Source: Ensifer adhaerens (lineage in GTDB: Bacteria > Pseudomonadota > Alphaproteobacteria > Rhizobiales > Rhizobiaceae). From it: DNA of 64,000 nt. Where the stretch lies: assembly GCF_028993555.1 (NCBI RefSeq), contig NZ_CP118610.1, positions 1,178,001 through 1,242,000 on the forward strand, in the 5' to 3' direction. Below, piece by piece: positions 1-10,379 of this stretch. Under the pieces are notes generated by a model. The model saw only the letters and a list, made by a program, of their open reading frames with translations. It had not been told where the DNA came from and ran no database searches. The stretch's first letter is position 1. Each line of letters opens with the position of its first letter. The translations under genes and the position numbers were made by a program.

Positions 1-1
1 G

Positions 2-751
2 GTCAAGGCGCTGACCGAGGGCCTGTCCTCCAAGGGCGGTCGCAACAACCTCGGTCGCATCACCGTTCGCTTCCAGGGCGGCGGTCACAAGCGTACCTAC
101 CGTCTGGTCGACTTCAAGCGTCGCAAGTTCGACGTTGAAGGCACGGTCGAACGTCTGGAATACGACCCGAACCGCACCGCCTTCATCGCGCTCGTCAACT
201 ACGCCGACGGCGAAAAGGCCTACATCCTCGCTCCGCAGCGTCTCGCTGCCGGCGACAAGGTCATCGCTTCGGAGAAGGCCGTTGACGTTAAGCCCGGCAA
301 CACGATGCCGCTGCAGTACATCCCGGTTGGCTCCATCATCCACAACGTGGAAATGAAGCCGGGCAAGGGCGGCCAGATGGCTCGCTCGGCCGGTACCTAC
401 GCGCAGCTCGTCGGTCGTGACCAGGGCATGGCGATCCTTCGTCTGAACTCGGGCGAACAGCGTCTCGTGCACGGTTCCTGCCTCGCATCGATCGGCGCCG
501 TATCGAACCCCGATCACGGCAACATCAATGACGGTAAGGCTGGTCGTTCGCGTTGGCGCGGCAAGCGTCCGCACGTTCGCGGCGTCGTCATGAACCCGGT
601 TGACCACCCGCACGGCGGTGGTGAAGGCCGTACCTCGGGTGGTCGCCACCCGGTTACCCCGTGGGGCAAGCCCACGAAGGGCAAGCGTACGCGCTCGAAC
701 AAGTCGACCGACAAGTTCATCATGCGCTCGCGGCACCAGAAGAAGAAGTAA
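2..751 (+). CDS. rplB: 50S ribosomal protein L2, 5' part missing
   Basis: This is the C-terminal 249 codons of ribosomal protein L2, open from the left edge in frame 2 and ending with TAA. L2 is a primary 23S rRNA binder needed for subunit association and peptidyl-transferase centre assembly. The conserved C-terminal block is visible: [18 protein letters not shown], which holds the universally conserved histidine near the peptidyl-transferase centre, followed by a Lys/Arg-rich tail ending RSRHQKKK. Only about 28 N-terminal residues are missing compared with the usual 277-278. rpsS follows after 15 bp, as in other S10 operons. Confidence 0.97.
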   Translation, partial: VKALTEGLSSKGGRNNLGRITVRFQGGGHKRTYRLVDFKRRKFDVEGTVERLEYDPNRTAFIALVNYADGEKAYILAPQRLAAGDKVIASEKAVDVKPGNTMPLQYIPVGSIIHNVEMKPGKGGQMARSAGTYAQLVGRDQGMAILRLNSGEQRLVHGSCLASIGAVSNPDHGNINDGKAGRSRWRGKRPHVRGVVMNPVDHPHGGGEGRTSGGRHPVTPWGKPTKGKRTRSNKSTDKFIMRSRHQKKK

Positions 752-766
752 GAGAGGAAGTCTCGA

Positions 767-1045
767 ATGACTCGTTCAGTATGGAAAGGTCCGTTCGTTG
801 ACGGTTATCTTCTCAAGAAGGCTGAGAAGGTCCGCGAAGGCGGTCGTAACGAAGTGATCAAGATTTGGAGCCGCCGCTCCACGATCCTTCCGCAGTTTGT
901 CGGCCTCACCTTCGGCGTCTACAACGGCAGCAAGCACGTTCCGGTCAGCGTCAATGAAGACATGGTCGGTCACAAGTTTGGCGAATTCTCTCCGACCCGG
1001 ACCTACTACGGTCATGGCGCGGACAAGAAGGCAAAGAGGAAGTAA
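767..1045 (+). CDS. rpsS: 30S ribosomal protein S19
   Basis: Encodes 92 residues, the usual length for bacterial S19, a head protein of the small subunit that pairs with S13 and contacts 16S rRNA near the A-site finger. The start [20 protein letters not shown] and the internal [16 protein letters not shown] are typical of the family. A GAGAGGAAG Shine-Dalgarno lies just before the ATG. It sits between rplB and rplV (2-bp gap to rplV), the standard S10 operon order. Confidence 0.98.
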   Translation: MTRSVWKGPFVDGYLLKKAEKVREGGRNEVIKIWSRRSTILPQFVGLTFGVYNGSKHVPVSVNEDMVGHKFGEFSPTRTYYGHGADKKAKRK

Positions 1046-1047
1046 CA

Positions 1048-1437
1048 ATGGGCAAGGCAAAAGCCGAACGCCGGCTGAAGGATAATGAGGCGCAGGCAGT
1101 TGCGCGCACGATCCGCGTCAGCCCCCAGAAGCTCAACCTGGTTGCCGCGATGATCCGCGGCAAGAAGGTCGACCGCGCTCTGGCCGAACTGGAGTTCTCC
1201 CGCAAGCGCATCGCAGAAACGGTCAAGAAGACCCTTGAATCTGCCATCGCAAACGCAGAGAACAACCACGATCTCGACGTCGATTCGCTCGTCGTTGCAG
1301 AAGCTTACGTTGGCAAGTCGATCGTCATGAAGCGCTTCCACGCTCGTGGTCGCGGCCGTGCATCGCGTGTCGAAAAGCCGTTCTCTCACTTGACGATTGT
1401 CGTTCGTGAAGTGGAAGCCAAAGGGGAGGCCGCATAA
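1048..1437 (+). CDS. rplV: 50S ribosomal protein L22
   Basis: Encodes 129 residues of L22, which binds all domains of 23S rRNA and lines the nascent-chain exit tunnel with its beta-hairpin. The tunnel hairpin segment is visible near the C-terminus ([18 protein letters not shown]). This version has the N-terminal extension [16 protein letters not shown] common in rhizobia. Its stop codon overlaps the start of rpsC by one base (TAATG), which implies translational coupling. Confidence 0.98.
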   Translation: MGKAKAERRLKDNEAQAVARTIRVSPQKLNLVAAMIRGKKVDRALAELEFSRKRIAETVKKTLESAIANAENNHDLDVDSLVVAEAYVGKSIVMKRFHARGRGRASRVEKPFSHLTIVVREVEAKGEAA

Positions 1438-2168
1438 TGGGCCAGAAGATTAATCCAATCGGGTTCCGTCTTGGCATCAACCGGACCTGGGATAGCCGCT
1501 GGTTCGCGGACAACGCCGAATACGGCCAGCTTCTTCATGAAGACCTGAAGATCCGCGCCTACCTGATGGAAGAACTGAAGGCTGCCGGCATCGCCAAGGT
1601 GGTGATCGAGCGTCCGCACAAGAAGTGCCGCGTCACGATCCACTCGGCTCGTCCGGGCCTCATCATCGGCAAGAAGGGCGCCGACATCGAAAAGCTCCGC
1701 AAGAAGCTTTCCGAGATGACCAACTCCGAAACGCACCTCAACATCGTTGAAGTACGCAAGCCGGAAGTTGACGCAACGCTCGTTGCCCAGTCGATCGCCC
1801 AGCAGCTCGAGCGCCGCGTGGCTTTCCGCCGTGCGATGAAGCGCGCTGTTCAGTCGGCCATGCGTCTTGGCGCCGAAGGCATCAAGATCACCTGCGCCGG
1901 TCGTCTCGGTGGCGCCGAAATCGCTCGTACCGAATGGTACCGCGAAGGTCGCGTTCCGCTGCACACGTTGCGCGCGGACATTGACTACGGCACGGCTGAA
2001 GCGGAAACCGCCTTCGGTATCTGCGGCATCAAGGTCTGGATCTTCAAGGGCGAAATCCTTGAGCACGATCCGATGGCTTCTGAGCGTCGCGCGATCGAAA
2101 GTGACAACCAGGGCCCGTCCGGCCGTGATCGCGACCGCGATCGTGACCGCCGTCGTGAAAACGCGTAA
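1437..2168 (+). CDS. rpsC: 30S ribosomal protein S3
   Basis: Encodes 243 residues of S3, which forms part of the mRNA entry channel and its helicase activity. The KH type 2 domain carries GxxG as [18 protein letters not shown] at about residues 78-95. The C-terminal domain ends in an acidic/basic [12 protein letters not shown] run, a low-complexity tail seen in rhizobial S3. The start overlaps rplV by one base. The next gene rplP starts 38 bp downstream after a good AGGAG-like site. Confidence 0.98.
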   Translation: MGQKINPIGFRLGINRTWDSRWFADNAEYGQLLHEDLKIRAYLMEELKAAGIAKVVIERPHKKCRVTIHSARPGLIIGKKGADIEKLRKKLSEMTNSETHLNIVEVRKPEVDATLVAQSIAQQLERRVAFRRAMKRAVQSAMRLGAEGIKITCAGRLGGAEIARTEWYREGRVPLHTLRADIDYGTAEAETAFGICGIKVWIFKGEILEHDPMASERRAIESDNQGPSGRDRDRDRDRRRENA

Positions 2169-2206
2169 CATTCGCGTTTGGCAGCCAATATCGGAGAAGT
2201 AAAAAA

Positions 2207-2620
2207 ATGTTGCAGCCAAAGCGTACGAAGTATCGCAAGCAGTTCAAGGGCCGCATCAAGGGCGTAGCCAAGGGCGGTTCTGATCTTGCCTTCGGTGAAT
2301 TCGGCCTGAAGGCTCAAGAGCCGAACCGCGTCAATGCGCGCGAGATCGAAGCGGCCCGCCGCGCGATCACGCGTCACATGAAGCGCGCCGGCCGCGTCTG
2401 GATCCGTGTGTTCCCCGACGTTCCCGTAACCGCCAAGCCGACGGAAGTCCGCATGGGTAAGGGCAAGGGTTCGGTCGAATACTGGGCATGCAAGGTCAAG
2501 CCTGGCCGGATGATGTTTGAGATCGATGGTGTCAGCGAAGAACTTGCCCGTGAGGCACTTCGTCTTGGCGCTGCCAAGCTCTCTGTCAAGACGCGCTTCG
2601 TGCAGCGTATCGCAGAGTAA
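2207..2620 (+). CDS. rplP: 50S ribosomal protein L16
   Basis: Encodes 137 residues of L16, which organises the A-site tRNA elbow region of the large subunit. The start [19 protein letters not shown], the central [18 protein letters not shown] and the C-terminal [13 protein letters not shown] are family hallmarks. The length matches other alphaproteobacterial L16 proteins. It is preceded by GGAGAAG and lies in normal order between rpsC and rpmC. Confidence 0.98.
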   Translation: MLQPKRTKYRKQFKGRIKGVAKGGSDLAFGEFGLKAQEPNRVNAREIEAARRAITRHMKRAGRVWIRVFPDVPVTAKPTEVRMGKGKGSVEYWACKVKPGRMMFEIDGVSEELAREALRLGAAKLSVKTRFVQRIAE

Positions 2621-2631
2621 GGAGTGAACTC

Positions 2632-2832
2632 ATGAAAGCCGTAGAAGTTCGCGCTCTGAGCGCCGATCAACTCAACGAAGAGCTTGCCAAGCTGAAGAAG
2701 GAGCAGTTCAACCTGCGCTTCCAGAAGGCAACCGGCCAGCTCGAGAAGTCTTCGCGTATCAACGAAGTCCGCAAGGACATCGCACGCGTCAAAACCATTG
2801 CCCGCCAGAAGGCGGCAGAAGCCAAGGCCTAA
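2632..2832 (+). CDS. rpmC: 50S ribosomal protein L29
   Basis: Encodes 66 residues of L29, a two-helix coiled protein next to the polypeptide exit site, where it contributes to the docking surface for the signal recognition particle and trigger factor. The family signature [18 protein letters not shown] is present. An AAGGAG site precedes the ATG. It lies 11 bp after rplP and 12 bp before rpsQ, the normal S10 operon order. Confidence 0.97.
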   Translation: MKAVEVRALSADQLNEELAKLKKEQFNLRFQKATGQLEKSSRINEVRKDIARVKTIARQKAAEAKA

Positions 2833-2844
2833 GGACCAGAAAAT

Positions 2845-3081
2845 ATGCCGAAACGCATTCTGCAGGGCACTGTTGTCAGCGACAAGAACGACAAGACTGT
2901 CGTCGTCCGGGTCGAGCGCCGTTTTGCGCACCCGATCCTCCAGAAGACCGTCCGTCGCTCGAAGAAGTACAAGGCGCACGACGAAAACAACCAGTACAAG
3001 GTTGGTGACGTTGTTTCCATTGAGGAATGCGCGCCGATCTCGAAGGATAAGCGCTGGACGGTCGTCGCCGCCCACGCTTGA
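2845..3081 (+). CDS. rpsQ: 30S ribosomal protein S17
   Basis: Encodes 78 residues of S17, an OB-fold protein that binds 16S rRNA helix 11 early in assembly. [20 protein letters not shown] and the C-terminal [10 protein letters not shown] are typical. It is the last gene of the classical S10 operon. The following 178-bp gap to rplN, with hairpins, marks the boundary with the spc operon, whereas most genes in this run are separated by only 2-45 bp. Confidence 0.97.
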   Translation: MPKRILQGTVVSDKNDKTVVVRVERRFAHPILQKTVRRSKKYKAHDENNQYKVGDVVSIEECAPISKDKRWTVVAAHA

Positions 3082-3154
3082 TTTCTGCAGGTTTTGACCT
3101 GAAGACCCTTGCGTCTTGGGCAAATACCTGTATGAAGCACGCAATTGAAGCAGG

Positions 3155-3180
3155 GGAACGCTCGATTCCGGGCGTTCTTT
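3155..3180 (+). terminator. Weak terminator-like hairpin between rpsQ and rplN
   Basis: GAACGC at 3156-3161 pairs with GCGTTC at 3172-3177, and TTT follows directly. The stem is only 6 bp with a 10-base loop, so it is a weak or partial terminator at best. A second small hairpin (CAGGT/ACCTG, 3088-3101) lies upstream. The position, at the S10/spc boundary, supports attenuation or processing rather than full termination. Confidence 0.35.
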
Positions 3181-3259
3181 TGCTTTGAGATGAGCACTAT
3201 AAGCCGGGCGAGGGGGTTTCGACCCAACCGGCCTGGTAACAACAAGAAGGCGACCTGAC

Positions 3260-3628
3260 ATGATTCAGATGCAAACAAACCTCGACGTGGCGGATAATTC
3301 CGGCGCACGTCGTGTCATGTGCATCAAGGTGCTGGGCGGCTCCAAGCGCAAGTATGCGTCGGTCGGCGACATCATTGTCGTTTCGATCAAGGAAGCCATT
3401 CCGCGCGGCCGCGTAAAGAAGGGTGATGTCATGAAGGCTGTTGTCGTTCGCACTGCGAAGGACATCCGCCGTCCGGATGGCTCGGTCATCCGCTTTGACA
3501 CCAACGCAGCCGTTCTTATCGATAACAAGAAAGAGCCGATCGGCACCCGTATCTTCGGACCGGTTCCGCGCGAACTTCGCGCCAAGAACCACATGAAGAT
3601 CATCTCGCTGGCTCCAGAAGTACTCTAA
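3260..3628 (+). CDS. rplN: 50S ribosomal protein L14
   Basis: Encodes 122 residues of L14, a beta-barrel protein that forms an intersubunit bridge with 16S rRNA helix 14 and binds the silencing factor Rsf[21 protein letters not shown] and the C-terminal [10 protein letters not shown] fit the family at full length. GGCGACCTGAC precedes the ATG. It begins the spc operon after a 178-bp intergenic stretch and is followed by rplX after 14 bp. Confidence 0.98.
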   Translation: MIQMQTNLDVADNSGARRVMCIKVLGGSKRKYASVGDIIVVSIKEAIPRGRVKKGDVMKAVVVRTAKDIRRPDGSVIRFDTNAAVLIDNKKEPIGTRIFGPVPRELRAKNHMKIISLAPEVL

Positions 3629-3642
3629 GGGAGCGTTGAGAG

Positions 3643-3954
3643 ATGCAAAAGATTCGCAAAGGCGACAAAGTCGTCGTTCTCACCGGTAAGGACAAGGGCC
3701 GTACCGGCGAAGTCGTCCAGGTCATGCCGAAGGAAGACCGGGCTGTTGTGCGTGGCGTCAACATGGTGAAGCGTCACCAGCGCCAGACCCAGAGCCAGGA
3801 AGCCGGCATCATCAACAAGGAAGCCTCGATCCATCTTTCGAACATCGCGATTGCCGATCCGAAGGACGGCAAGCCGACCCGCGTCGGTTTCAAGATCGAC
3901 GGTGACAAGAAGGTCCGCGTGGCCAAGCGTTCGGGAGTAGTGATCGATGGCTAA
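3643..3954 (+). CDS. rplX: 50S ribosomal protein L24
   Basis: Encodes 103 residues of L24, an assembly-initiator protein that nucleates folding of the 5' domain of 23S rRNA. The KOW motif is visible at the N-terminus ([20 protein letters not shown]). The C-terminal end overlaps the start of rplE by 8 bp, so the two are probably translationally coupled. Confidence 0.98.
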   Translation: MQKIRKGDKVVVLTGKDKGRTGEVVQVMPKEDRAVVRGVNMVKRHQRQTQSQEAGIINKEASIHLSNIAIADPKDGKPTRVGFKIDGDKKVRVAKRSGVVIDG

Positions 3955-4504
3955 GTCCGCTTATGAGCCCCGGCTCAAGAAGGAATATGTCGAGCGTATT
4001 CGTGCGGCTATGCAGGAGAAGTTCTCCTACGCCAACGAAATGCAGATCCCGCGTCTCGACAAGATCGTCATCAACATGGGTGTTGGCGAATCGACGGGCG
4101 ACAGCAAGAAGCCGTCCGTTGCCGCTGCCGACCTCGCTGCAATTGCTGGCCAGAAGCCGGTAATCACCCGCGCTCGCAACTCCATCGCAGGCTTCAAGCT
4201 TCGCGAAGGCATGCCGATTGGTGCCAAGGTTACCCTGCGCGGCGTTCGGATGTTTGAGTTCCTGGATCGCCTCGTGAACATTGCGCTTCCGCGCGTTCGC
4301 GACTTCCGTGGCCTCAATCCGAAGTCTTTTGACGGACGTGGCAACTTCGCCATGGGCGTCAAGGAACACATTGTGTTCCCTGAGATCAACTACGACAAGG
4401 TTGATCAGATGTGGGGCATGGACATCATCGTTTGCACGACGGCAACTAACGACGACGAAGCTCGCGCTCTGCTCACAGAGTTCAACTTCCCGTTCCGTCA
4501 GTAA
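3947..4504 (+). CDS. rplE: 50S ribosomal protein L5
   Basis: Encodes 185 residues of L5, which binds 5S rRNA with L18 and contacts P-site tRNA and S13 in the small subunit. Family blocks [15 protein letters not shown] and [20 protein letters not shown] are present. The first codons overlap the last 8 bp of rplX; the ATG is embedded in the end of rplX, so its Shine-Dalgarno (GGGAG) lies within that gene. Confidence 0.98.
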   Translation: MAKSAYEPRLKKEYVERIRAAMQEKFSYANEMQIPRLDKIVINMGVGESTGDSKKPSVAAADLAAIAGQKPVITRARNSIAGFKLREGMPIGAKVTLRGVRMFEFLDRLVNIALPRVRDFRGLNPKSFDGRGNFAMGVKEHIVFPEINYDKVDQMWGMDIIVCTTATNDDEARALLTEFNFPFRQ

Positions 4505-4538
4505 TCCGTAACGACAAGCGTAAAGAAGGATAACTGTA

Positions 4539-4844
4539 ATGGCGAAAACGAGCGCAGTTGAAAAGAACAAGCGCCGCCGCAAACTGGTTGCCGGGCAAGC
4601 TTCGAAGCGTGCCGCGCTGAAGGCAATCATCATGAACCAGTCTCTGCCGATCGAAGAGCGGTTCAAGGCAACCATCAAGCTGGCAGCTCTGCCGCGTGAT
4701 GGATCCAAGACCCGCATTCGCAACCGCTGCGAAGTCACCGGCCGTCCGCGCGCCTACTATCGTAAACTTCGTATGTCGCGTATTGCGCTTCGCGAACTGG
4801 GCAATCTCGGCAAGGTGCCGGGCATCGTCAAGTCGAGCTGGTAA
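4539..4844 (+). CDS. rpsN: 30S ribosomal protein S14, zinc-independent form
   Basis: Encodes 101 residues of S14, a head protein of the small subunit. It is the long form without the two CxxC zinc motifs of short S14 proteins: a single Cys occurs ([16 protein letters not shown]). The C-terminal end [14 protein letters not shown] block ([16 protein letters not shown]) is conserved. It should therefore not depend on zinc. A 34-bp spacer separates it from rplE and 12 bp from rpsH. Confidence 0.97.
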   Translation: MAKTSAVEKNKRRRKLVAGQASKRAALKAIIMNQSLPIEERFKATIKLAALPRDGSKTRIRNRCEVTGRPRAYYRKLRMSRIALRELGNLGKVPGIVKSSW

Positions 4845-4856
4845 GGAGACGGGCAC

Positions 4857-5255
4857 ATGGCAATGACTGATCCGCTGGGCGATATGCTCACCCGTATCCG
4901 TAACGGCGCGGCTCGCCGCAAGTCGAGCGTTTCCACGCCGGCTTCGAAGCTCCGCGCACGTGTTCTGGATGTCCTTCAGGCTGAAGGCTACATCCGTGGG
5001 TACTCTGAAGTCGTATTTGGCAACGGCAAGGCCGAGCTGAACATCGAACTGAAGTACTACGAAGGCGCTTCCGTAATCCGTGAGATCGGACGCGTTTCCA
5101 AGCCGGGCCGCCGAGTTTATGTCTCGGTTAAGTCCATTCCGCAGGTCGCGAACGGCCTCGGCATCACCATCCTTTCGACCCCGAAGGGCGTGATGGCCGA
5201 TCATCAGGCACGCGAACAGAATGTTGGTGGCGAGATCCTTTGCTCCGTCTTCTAA
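4857..5255 (+). CDS. rpsH: 30S ribosomal protein S8
   Basis: Encodes 132 residues of S8, a primary 16S rRNA binder of the central domain; in E. coli it also represses translation of the spc operon. [18 protein letters not shown] and the C-terminal [10 protein letters not shown] are diagnostic. The ATG follows AAGGAG. A second Met is at codon 3 (MAMTDP), so the start could be 6 bp later. The gap to rplF is 45 bp. Confidence 0.98.
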   Translation: MAMTDPLGDMLTRIRNGAARRKSSVSTPASKLRARVLDVLQAEGYIRGYSEVVFGNGKAELNIELKYYEGASVIREIGRVSKPGRRVYVSVKSIPQVANGLGITILSTPKGVMADHQAREQNVGGEILCSVF

Positions 5256-5300
5256 GGAAGGTGTAGCAGAGTTCTCCATAGCGAACAGACAGGTATAAAA

Positions 5301-5834
5301 ATGTCTCGTATCGGTAAGAAGCCCGTTCAGGTTCCGGCAGGCGTCACGGCAAGCGTTGATGGCCAGAAGGTAACGGCGAAGGGCCCGAAGGGCGAACTGT
5401 TCTTCGTTGCAAACGACGAAGTCTCGGTAAAGCTCGAAGAAAACGCGGTTGTCGTACAGCCGCTCAGCCAGAGCAAGGATGCTCGTTCGAAGTGGGGCAT
5501 GTCCCGCACGATGATCGAGAACATCTTCAAGGGCGTCAAGGACGGTTACGAGCGCAAGCTCGAAATCAACGGCGTTGGTTATCGTGCGTCGATGCAGGGC
5601 AAGAACCTGCAGCTCGCGCTCGGTTTCAGCCACGACGTCGTCTACCAGACGCCGGAAGGCATCACGATTGCTGTTCCGAAGCCGACCGAAATCATCGTGT
5701 CCGGCATCAACAAGCAGCAGGTCGGCCAGGTTGCCGCGGAAATCCGCGAATACCGTGGCCCCGAGCCCTACAAGGGCAAGGGCGTCAAGTATGCCGAAGA
5801 GCGGATTGTCCGCAAAGAAGGCAAGAAGAAGTAA
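5301..5834 (+). CDS. rplF: 50S ribosomal protein L6
   Basis: Encodes 177 residues of L6, a two-domain protein near the factor-binding site, at the base of the L7/L12 stalk. [15 protein letters not shown] starts the first domain, and the conserved C-terminal [15 protein letters not shown] block binds 23S rRNA helix 97. Length and order (rpsH-rplF-rplR) are standard. The Shine-Dalgarno is modest (ACAGG, 8 bases before ATG). Confidence 0.98.
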   Translation: MSRIGKKPVQVPAGVTASVDGQKVTAKGPKGELFFVANDEVSVKLEENAVVVQPLSQSKDARSKWGMSRTMIENIFKGVKDGYERKLEINGVGYRASMQGKNLQLALGFSHDVVYQTPEGITIAVPKPTEIIVSGINKQQVGQVAAEIREYRGPEPYKGKGVKYAEERIVRKEGKKK

Positions 5835-5846
5835 GGATCACGCGAA

Positions 5847-6209
5847 ATGGCTAGCAGGAAAGATACTCTTGTGCGTCGCGCCAACCGCGTGCGCCGTCAA
5901 ATCAAGGCGGTCGCCAATGGCCGCCCGCGCCTGTCGGTTCATCGCTCGTCGAAGAACATCTACGTACAGGTCATCGACGACGTGGCCGGCAAGACGCTTG
6001 CGTCTGCCTCCACGCTCGATACCGATCTGCGTTCGTCTTTGAAGACGGGCGCTGACACGGCAGCAGCTGCTGCCGTCGGCAAGCTCATCGCTGAGCGGGC
6101 CGTAAAGGCTGGCGTCAAGGACGTTGTCTTTGATCGTGGCGCCTTCATCTATCACGGCCGCATCAAGGCTTTGGCCGATGCCGCACGTGAAGGTGGTCTG
6201 AACTTCTGA
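5847..6209 (+). CDS. rplR: 50S ribosomal protein L18
   Basis: Encodes 120 residues of L18, which with L5 docks 5S rRNA onto the large subunit. The start [20 protein letters not shown] and the end [20 protein letters not shown] match the family. An AAGGATC site precedes ATG. The 128-bp gap after it to rpsE is unusually long for an internal spc position and contains a perfect hairpin. Confidence 0.97.
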   Translation: MASRKDTLVRRANRVRRQIKAVANGRPRLSVHRSSKNIYVQVIDDVAGKTLASASTLDTDLRSSLKTGADTAAAAAVGKLIAERAVKAGVKDVVFDRGAFIYHGRIKALADAAREGGLNF

Positions 6210-6219
6210 TCGGTTGCCA

Positions 6220-6238
6220 GGCGGGCTTTGTGCCCGCC
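6220..6238 (+). other. Perfect 7-bp hairpin in the rplR-rpsE gap
   Basis: GGCGGGC (6220-6226) pairs with GCCCGCC (6232-6238) around a TTTGT loop. No U-tract follows, so this is not an intrinsic terminator. It lies in a 128-bp untranslated gap inside the spc operon. It may be an mRNA processing or stability element; the function is inferred only from position. Confidence 0.4.
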
Positions 6239-6337
6239 CGGCACTCTCATAGGTTTCCGGTCGCATCCGATCCATCGGACGGGGGCGACTTTTGTCAATC
6301 TGCCGATTGCACCCGGAAAAGAAAAAGGAAAAGGACA

Positions 6338-6907
6338 ATGGCACAGGAAAGAAAGGGTTCTCGCGAAGATCGCCAGAACCGCGAAGAGCGCGACAGCGAA
6401 TTTGTCGACAAGCTCGTAGCAATCAACCGCGTCGCCAAGGTGGTGAAGGGCGGTCGTCGTTTCGGTTTCGCCGCTCTCGTCGTCGTTGGCGACCAGAAGG
6501 GCCGCGTTGGCTTCGGCCATGGCAAGGCACGCGAAGTGCCGGAAGCCATCCGCAAGGCCACGGAAGCTGCCAAGCGCGACCTGATCTTCGTCCCGCTGCG
6601 TGGTGGTCGCACCCTGCATCACGACGTTCATGGCCGTCACGGCGCCGGCAAGGTGCTGCTGCGTTCGGCCAAGCCCGGTACCGGTATCATCGCCGGTGGT
6701 CCGATGCGCGCCGTCTTCGAAACGCTCGGCGTTCATGACGTCGTTGCCAAGTCGACCGGTTCGTCGAACCCCTACAACATGGTTCGTGCAACCTTCGACG
6801 CCCTCAAGAACCAGATGCACCCGAAGGACATCGCAGCTCAGCGCGGCATCAAGTATGCAACGCTCCAGGCTCGTCGTGTTTCCTCCGGCGCTGCTTCCGA
6901 AGAATAA
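6338..6907 (+). CDS. rpsE: 30S ribosomal protein S5
   Basis: Encodes 189 residues of S5, which with S4 and S3 forms the mRNA entry pore and influences decoding accuracy. The start at 6338 ([11 protein letters not shown]) is chosen because it follows an AAAAGGAAAAGGA ribosome binding site and gives the usual rhizobial N-terminus. An in-frame extension back to 6230 has no family similarity. The S5 N-terminal motif [21 protein letters not shown] and the S5 C-terminal domain are intact. Confidence 0.97.
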   Translation: MAQERKGSREDRQNREERDSEFVDKLVAINRVAKVVKGGRRFGFAALVVVGDQKGRVGFGHGKAREVPEAIRKATEAAKRDLIFVPLRGGRTLHHDVHGRHGAGKVLLRSAKPGTGIIAGGPMRAVFETLGVHDVVAKSTGSSNPYNMVRATFDALKNQMHPKDIAAQRGIKYATLQARRVSSGAASEE

Positions 6908-6919
6908 GGGAGCTGACAG

Positions 6920-7123
6920 ATGGCTAAGAAAGAAGTTGCCAAGAAGACGGTTACCGTCGAACAGATCGGTAGCCCCATTCGCCGTCCGGCCGTACAGCGT
7001 CAGACGCTTATCGGCCTGGGTCTCAACAAGATGCACCGGGTTCGCACGCTGGAAGACACTCCGTCTGTTCGCGGCATGATCCGGACCGTCCAGCACCTCG
7101 TTCGCGTCGTCGACGAGAAGTGA
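6920..7123 (+). CDS. rpmD: 50S ribosomal protein L30
   Basis: Encodes 67 residues of L30, a small large-subunit protein near 5S rRNA. The motif [12 protein letters not shown] and [22 protein letters not shown] are family-typical. GGGAGC precedes the ATG with good spacing. Order rpsE-rpmD-rplO is the normal spc arrangement. Confidence 0.97.
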   Translation: MAKKEVAKKTVTVEQIGSPIRRPAVQRQTLIGLGLNKMHRVRTLEDTPSVRGMIRTVQHLVRVVDEK

Positions 7124-7136
7124 GGGGGATACGCTC

Positions 7137-7607
7137 ATGAAACTGAATGAAATCAAGGACAACGAAGGCTCGACCCACAGCCGCAAGCGTCTCGGCCGTG
7201 GTATCGGCTCGGGCTCCGGCAAGACCGCCGGCCGCGGTGTCAAGGGTCAGAAGGCTCGTTCGGGCGTTGCCATCAACGGCTTCGAAGGCGGCCAGATGCC
7301 GATCTACCGTCGTCTGCCGAAGCGCGGCTTCAACAACATCTTCGCTTCGGAGTTTGTTGTCGTGTCGCTCGGCCGTATCCAGACGGCAATCGACGCCAAG
7401 AAGCTCGACGCTTCCAAGACCGTCGATGCGGCTGCCCTCAAGGCTGCTGGCGTCATCCGTCGCGAAAAGGACGGCGTTCGCGTTCTCGCTGACGGCGAAC
7501 TGAAGGCGAAGGTCTCGATCGAAGTTGCTGGCGCTTCCAAGTCGGCAATCGAAAAGATCGAAAAGGCCGGCGGTTCGGTCAAGCTGCTCGCAGCTGCTGC
7601 TGAATAA
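7137..7607 (+). CDS. rplO: 50S ribosomal protein L15
   Basis: Encodes 156 residues of L15, which bridges several 23S rRNA domains late in assembly. The glycine/lysine-rich N-terminal [20 protein letters not shown] and [18 protein letters not shown] blocks are clear. It is followed at once by an intrinsic terminator, so transcription of the ribosomal part of the spc operon probably ends or attenuates here, before secY. Confidence 0.98.
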   Translation: MKLNEIKDNEGSTHSRKRLGRGIGSGSGKTAGRGVKGQKARSGVAINGFEGGQMPIYRRLPKRGFNNIFASEFVVVSLGRIQTAIDAKKLDASKTVDAAALKAAGVIRREKDGVRVLADGELKAKVSIEVAGASKSAIEKIEKAGGSVKLLAAAAE

Positions 7608-7620
7608 TATTATTGATGAA

Positions 7621-7651
7621 CCGCCCGGGGTGCTTCACTCCGGGCGGTTTT
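7621..7651 (+). terminator. Intrinsic terminator after rplO
   Basis: CCGCCCGG (7621-7628) pairs with CCGGGCGG (7640-7647) and is followed by TTTT. It lies 14 bp after the rplO stop codon. It separates the ribosomal genes from secY-adk, which then need readthrough or their own promoter within 7652-7842. Confidence 0.85.
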
Positions 7652-7842
7652 GCTCCCATATGTGAGCCTCACGTCCGCAGCCGGCGAATCGCTTGCCGCA
7701 AGCGGACATAGCGGAAACCACGGTGAGGCATCCGATTGCAGACACAATCGCCTCGCGTCCGGTTTTCAATACGAAAAGTTACTCCTTCCGGAACGGACCG
7801 GGTGTTCCCGCTGATTCCGAGATTTGGTACGCGGAGAATTGC

Positions 7843-9183
7843 ATGGCTTCTGCAGCGGAACAGCTCGCCTCGAACCTGAATTTCTCGACTTTCGCCAAGG
7901 CGGAAGATCTGAAGAAACGTCTTTGGTTCACGCTTGGTGCGCTTCTGGTTTACCGTCTTGGCACCTATATTCCGCTGCCCGGTCTTAACCCGGACGCGTT
8001 TGCCCAGGCATTCCGCGGCCAGAGCGGCGGCATTCTTGGTCTCTTCAACATGTTTTCGGGCGGTGCAGTTGAGCGCATGGCGATCTTCGCGCTCGGCATC
8101 ATGCCCTATATCTCTGCCTCGATCATCGTTCAGCTGATGACCTCGGTCGTTCCGGCGCTGGAACAGCTGAAGAAGGAAGGCGAGCAGGGCCGCAAGATCA
8201 TCAACCAGTACACCCGTTACGGCACGGTGCTTCTGGGCACGGCGCAGGCTTATGCCATCGCCGTCGGCCTTGAGAGTGGCAACGGCCTCGTGAACGATCC
8301 GGGTTGGTTCTTCCGCATTTCGACCGTCATTTCGCTGCTCGGCGGCACCATGTTCCTGATGTGGCTCGGTGAGCAGATCACCTCGCGCGGTATCGGCAAC
8401 GGCATTTCGCTGATCATCTTTGCAGGCATCGTCGCGCATCTGCCGACGGCTCTTGCCGGTACGCTTGAACTAGGCCGCACCGGCGCGCTTTCGACGCCTC
8501 TCATTCTCGCGATCATCGTTATGGTCGTCGGCGTCATCGCGCTTATCGTCTTCGTCGAGCGGGCGCAGCGCCGGCTTCTGATCCAGTATCCGAAGCGCCA
8601 GGTCGGCAACCGCATGTTCCAGGGCGACACCTCGCACCTGCCGCTGAAGCTCAACACTTCGGGCGTTATTCCGGCAATCTTCGCGTCCTCGCTGCTGCTG
8701 TTGCCGGCAACGCTCGCGGGCTTTGCCAACACGGCGACGCTGCCGGGCTGGGCGACCACCATCGTTGGCTCGCTTGGTCACGGCAAGCCGCTCTACATGG
8801 TCCTCTACGGTGCGATGATTGCGTTCTTCGCCTTCTTCTACACGGCAATCGTCTTCAATCCGAAGGATACGGCCGACAATCTCAAGAAGCACGGCGGCTT
8901 CATTCCGGGCATCCGTCCGGGCGAGCGCACCGCAGAGTACATCGATTACGTTCTGACGCGCATTACGGTCATCGGCGCGGCGTACCTGATATTCGTCTGC
9001 ATTCTGCCGGAAGTTCTGATTTCGCAGACCGGTGTGCCGTTCTACCTTGGTGGTACGTCGCTTTTGATTGTTGTCAGCGTGACCCTTGATACGGTAGCAC
9101 AGATCCAGGGCCACCTCATCGCACAGCAATATGAGGGGCTGATCAAGAAGTCGAAGCTGCGCGGAGGAAAGAGGGGACGATGA
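7843..9183 (+). CDS. secY: Protein translocase subunit SecY
   Basis: Encodes 446 residues of the channel-forming subunit of the Sec translocon in the inner membrane, with ten transmembrane helices. Conserved blocks include [10 protein letters not shown] near the first periplasmic loop, [14 protein letters not shown] in helix 2, [13 protein letters not shown], and the cytoplasmic [20 protein letters not shown] loop that contacts SecA and the ribosome. The start at 7843 is preferred over the in-frame 7693 codon because it follows GCGGAG and gives a normal SecY N-terminus. It overlaps adk by 4 bp. Confidence 0.97.
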   Translation: MASAAEQLASNLNFSTFAKAEDLKKRLWFTLGALLVYRLGTYIPLPGLNPDAFAQAFRGQSGGILGLFNMFSGGAVERMAIFALGIMPYISASIIVQLMTSVVPALEQLKKEGEQGRKIINQYTRYGTVLLGTAQAYAIAVGLESGNGLVNDPGWFFRISTVISLLGGTMFLMWLGEQITSRGIGNGISLIIFAGIVAHLPTALAGTLELGRTGALSTPLILAIIVMVVGVIALIVFVERAQRRLLIQYPKRQVGNRMFQGDTSHLPLKLNTSGVIPAIFASSLLLLPATLAGFANTATLPGWATTIVGSLGHGKPLYMVLYGAMIAFFAFFYTAIVFNPKDTADNLKKHGGFIPGIRPGERTAEYIDYVLTRITVIGAAYLIFVCILPEVLISQTGVPFYLGGTSLLIVVSVTLDTVAQIQGHLIAQQYEGLIKKSKLRGGKRGR

Positions 9184-9758
9184 GACTGATTTTTTTGGGA
9201 CCGCCGGGCGCTGGCAAGGGGACTCAGGCCAAGCTTCTGACGGAGAGATACGGCATTCCGCAGCTTTCCACAGGTGATATGCTGCGGGCCGCCGTTGCCC
9301 AGGCGACCGAGGTTGGCAAGCGTGCCAAGGCGGTCATGGATGCCGGTCAGCTGGTGTCCGACGAGATCGTCAATGAAATCGTGTCGGACCGCATCGACCA
9401 GGCGGACTGTGCGAAGGGTTTCATTCTCGATGGCTACCCGCGTACCGTTCCGCAGGCGATAGCACTCGGCAAGATGCTCGAGGGCAAGGGTCTGAAGCTC
9501 GATGCGGTCATCGAGCTGAAGGTCGACGAGGCAGCCCTTGTAAAGCGGATGGAGAATCGCGTAGCGGAAACCATCGCTGCGGGAGGCACGGTTCGTTCTG
9601 ACGACAATCCGGAAGCCTTCAAGCGTCGACTGACGGAGTACCGGGAAAAGACGGCACCGCTCTCCGAGCACTACGCCGGTACCGGTCAGCTGAGAACGGT
9701 CGATGGTATGGCGGATGTGACCGCCGTCACCGCAGAGATCGAGAAGATTCTGGCTTAG
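9180..9758 (+). CDS. adk: Adenylate kinase
   Basis: Encodes 192 residues that interconvert ATP, AMP and ADP (ATP + AMP = 2 ADP) in the cytoplasm. The P-loop GPPGAGKGT is at residues 8-16, followed by STGDMLR and the DGYPRT nucleotide-binding motif. The LID region is short ([16 protein letters not shown]) and lacks the Cys zinc cluster of Gram-positive enzymes. Its ATGA overlap with secY indicates translational coupling, as in many bacteria. Confidence 0.98.
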   Translation: MRLIFLGPPGAGKGTQAKLLTERYGIPQLSTGDMLRAAVAQATEVGKRAKAVMDAGQLVSDEIVNEIVSDRIDQADCAKGFILDGYPRTVPQAIALGKMLEGKGLKLDAVIELKVDEAALVKRMENRVAETIAAGGTVRSDDNPEAFKRRLTEYREKTAPLSEHYAGTGQLRTVDGMADVTAVTAEIEKILA

Positions 9759-9990
9759 ACACTGGTCTTTGCCGAAAAGGAACTGCCGGGGAGTTGACTT
9801 TTCCGGCCGATTCCGCCAAAGACAGCGCCAACTCGCGACATGGGAGCGATCGGCGCGGTCTTCAAAGAAAATGAAGTCCGAGTACGGTCGTTTTTGACGT
9901 GTCTCGAACCTCAATCAACGTGCGGCTCTTCGAGGTCGCGTAACGAAGCACCTATTGCCGGATGGCAACTGGAACGCAAGGAGAATAGAC

Positions 9991-10359
9991 GTGGCACGTA
10001 TCGCTGGCGTCAACATCCCGACGGCAAAGCGCGTAGTTATTGCGCTGACCTACATTCACGGGATCGGCCCGAAATTCGCACAGGAAATCATCGAAAAGGT
10101 CGGTATCCCGGCTGATCGTCGCGTGCATCAGCTGACGGACGCTGAAGTCCTGCAGATCCGCGAAACGATCGACCGCGACTACCAGGTCGAAGGTGACCTG
10201 CGTCGTGAGACCTCGATGAACATCAAGCGCCTGATGGACCTCGGCTGCTACCGCGGCCTGCGTCACCGTCGTGGCCTGCCGGTTCGCGGTCAGCGCACCC
10301 ACACCAACGCCCGTACCCGCAAGGGTCCGGCGAAGGCGATTGCCGGTAAGAAGAAGTAA
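9991..10359 (+). CDS. rpsM: 30S ribosomal protein S13
   Basis: Encodes 122 residues of S13, which contacts P-site tRNA and forms intersubunit bridges with L5. The start is a GTG at 9991, preceded by AAGGAG (9979-9984) and giving the normal [11 protein letters not shown]-terminus; the upstream in-frame region has no similarity to S13. The C-terminal basic tail [27 protein letters not shown] block is intact. A 232-bp gap after adk leaves room for an alpha-operon promoter. Confidence 0.98.
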   Translation: MARIAGVNIPTAKRVVIALTYIHGIGPKFAQEIIEKVGIPADRRVHQLTDAEVLQIRETIDRDYQVEGDLRRETSMNIKRLMDLGCYRGLRHRRGLPVRGQRTHTNARTRKGPAKAIAGKKK

Positions 10360-10379
10360 TTTCCCGAAAAGGGAGATTG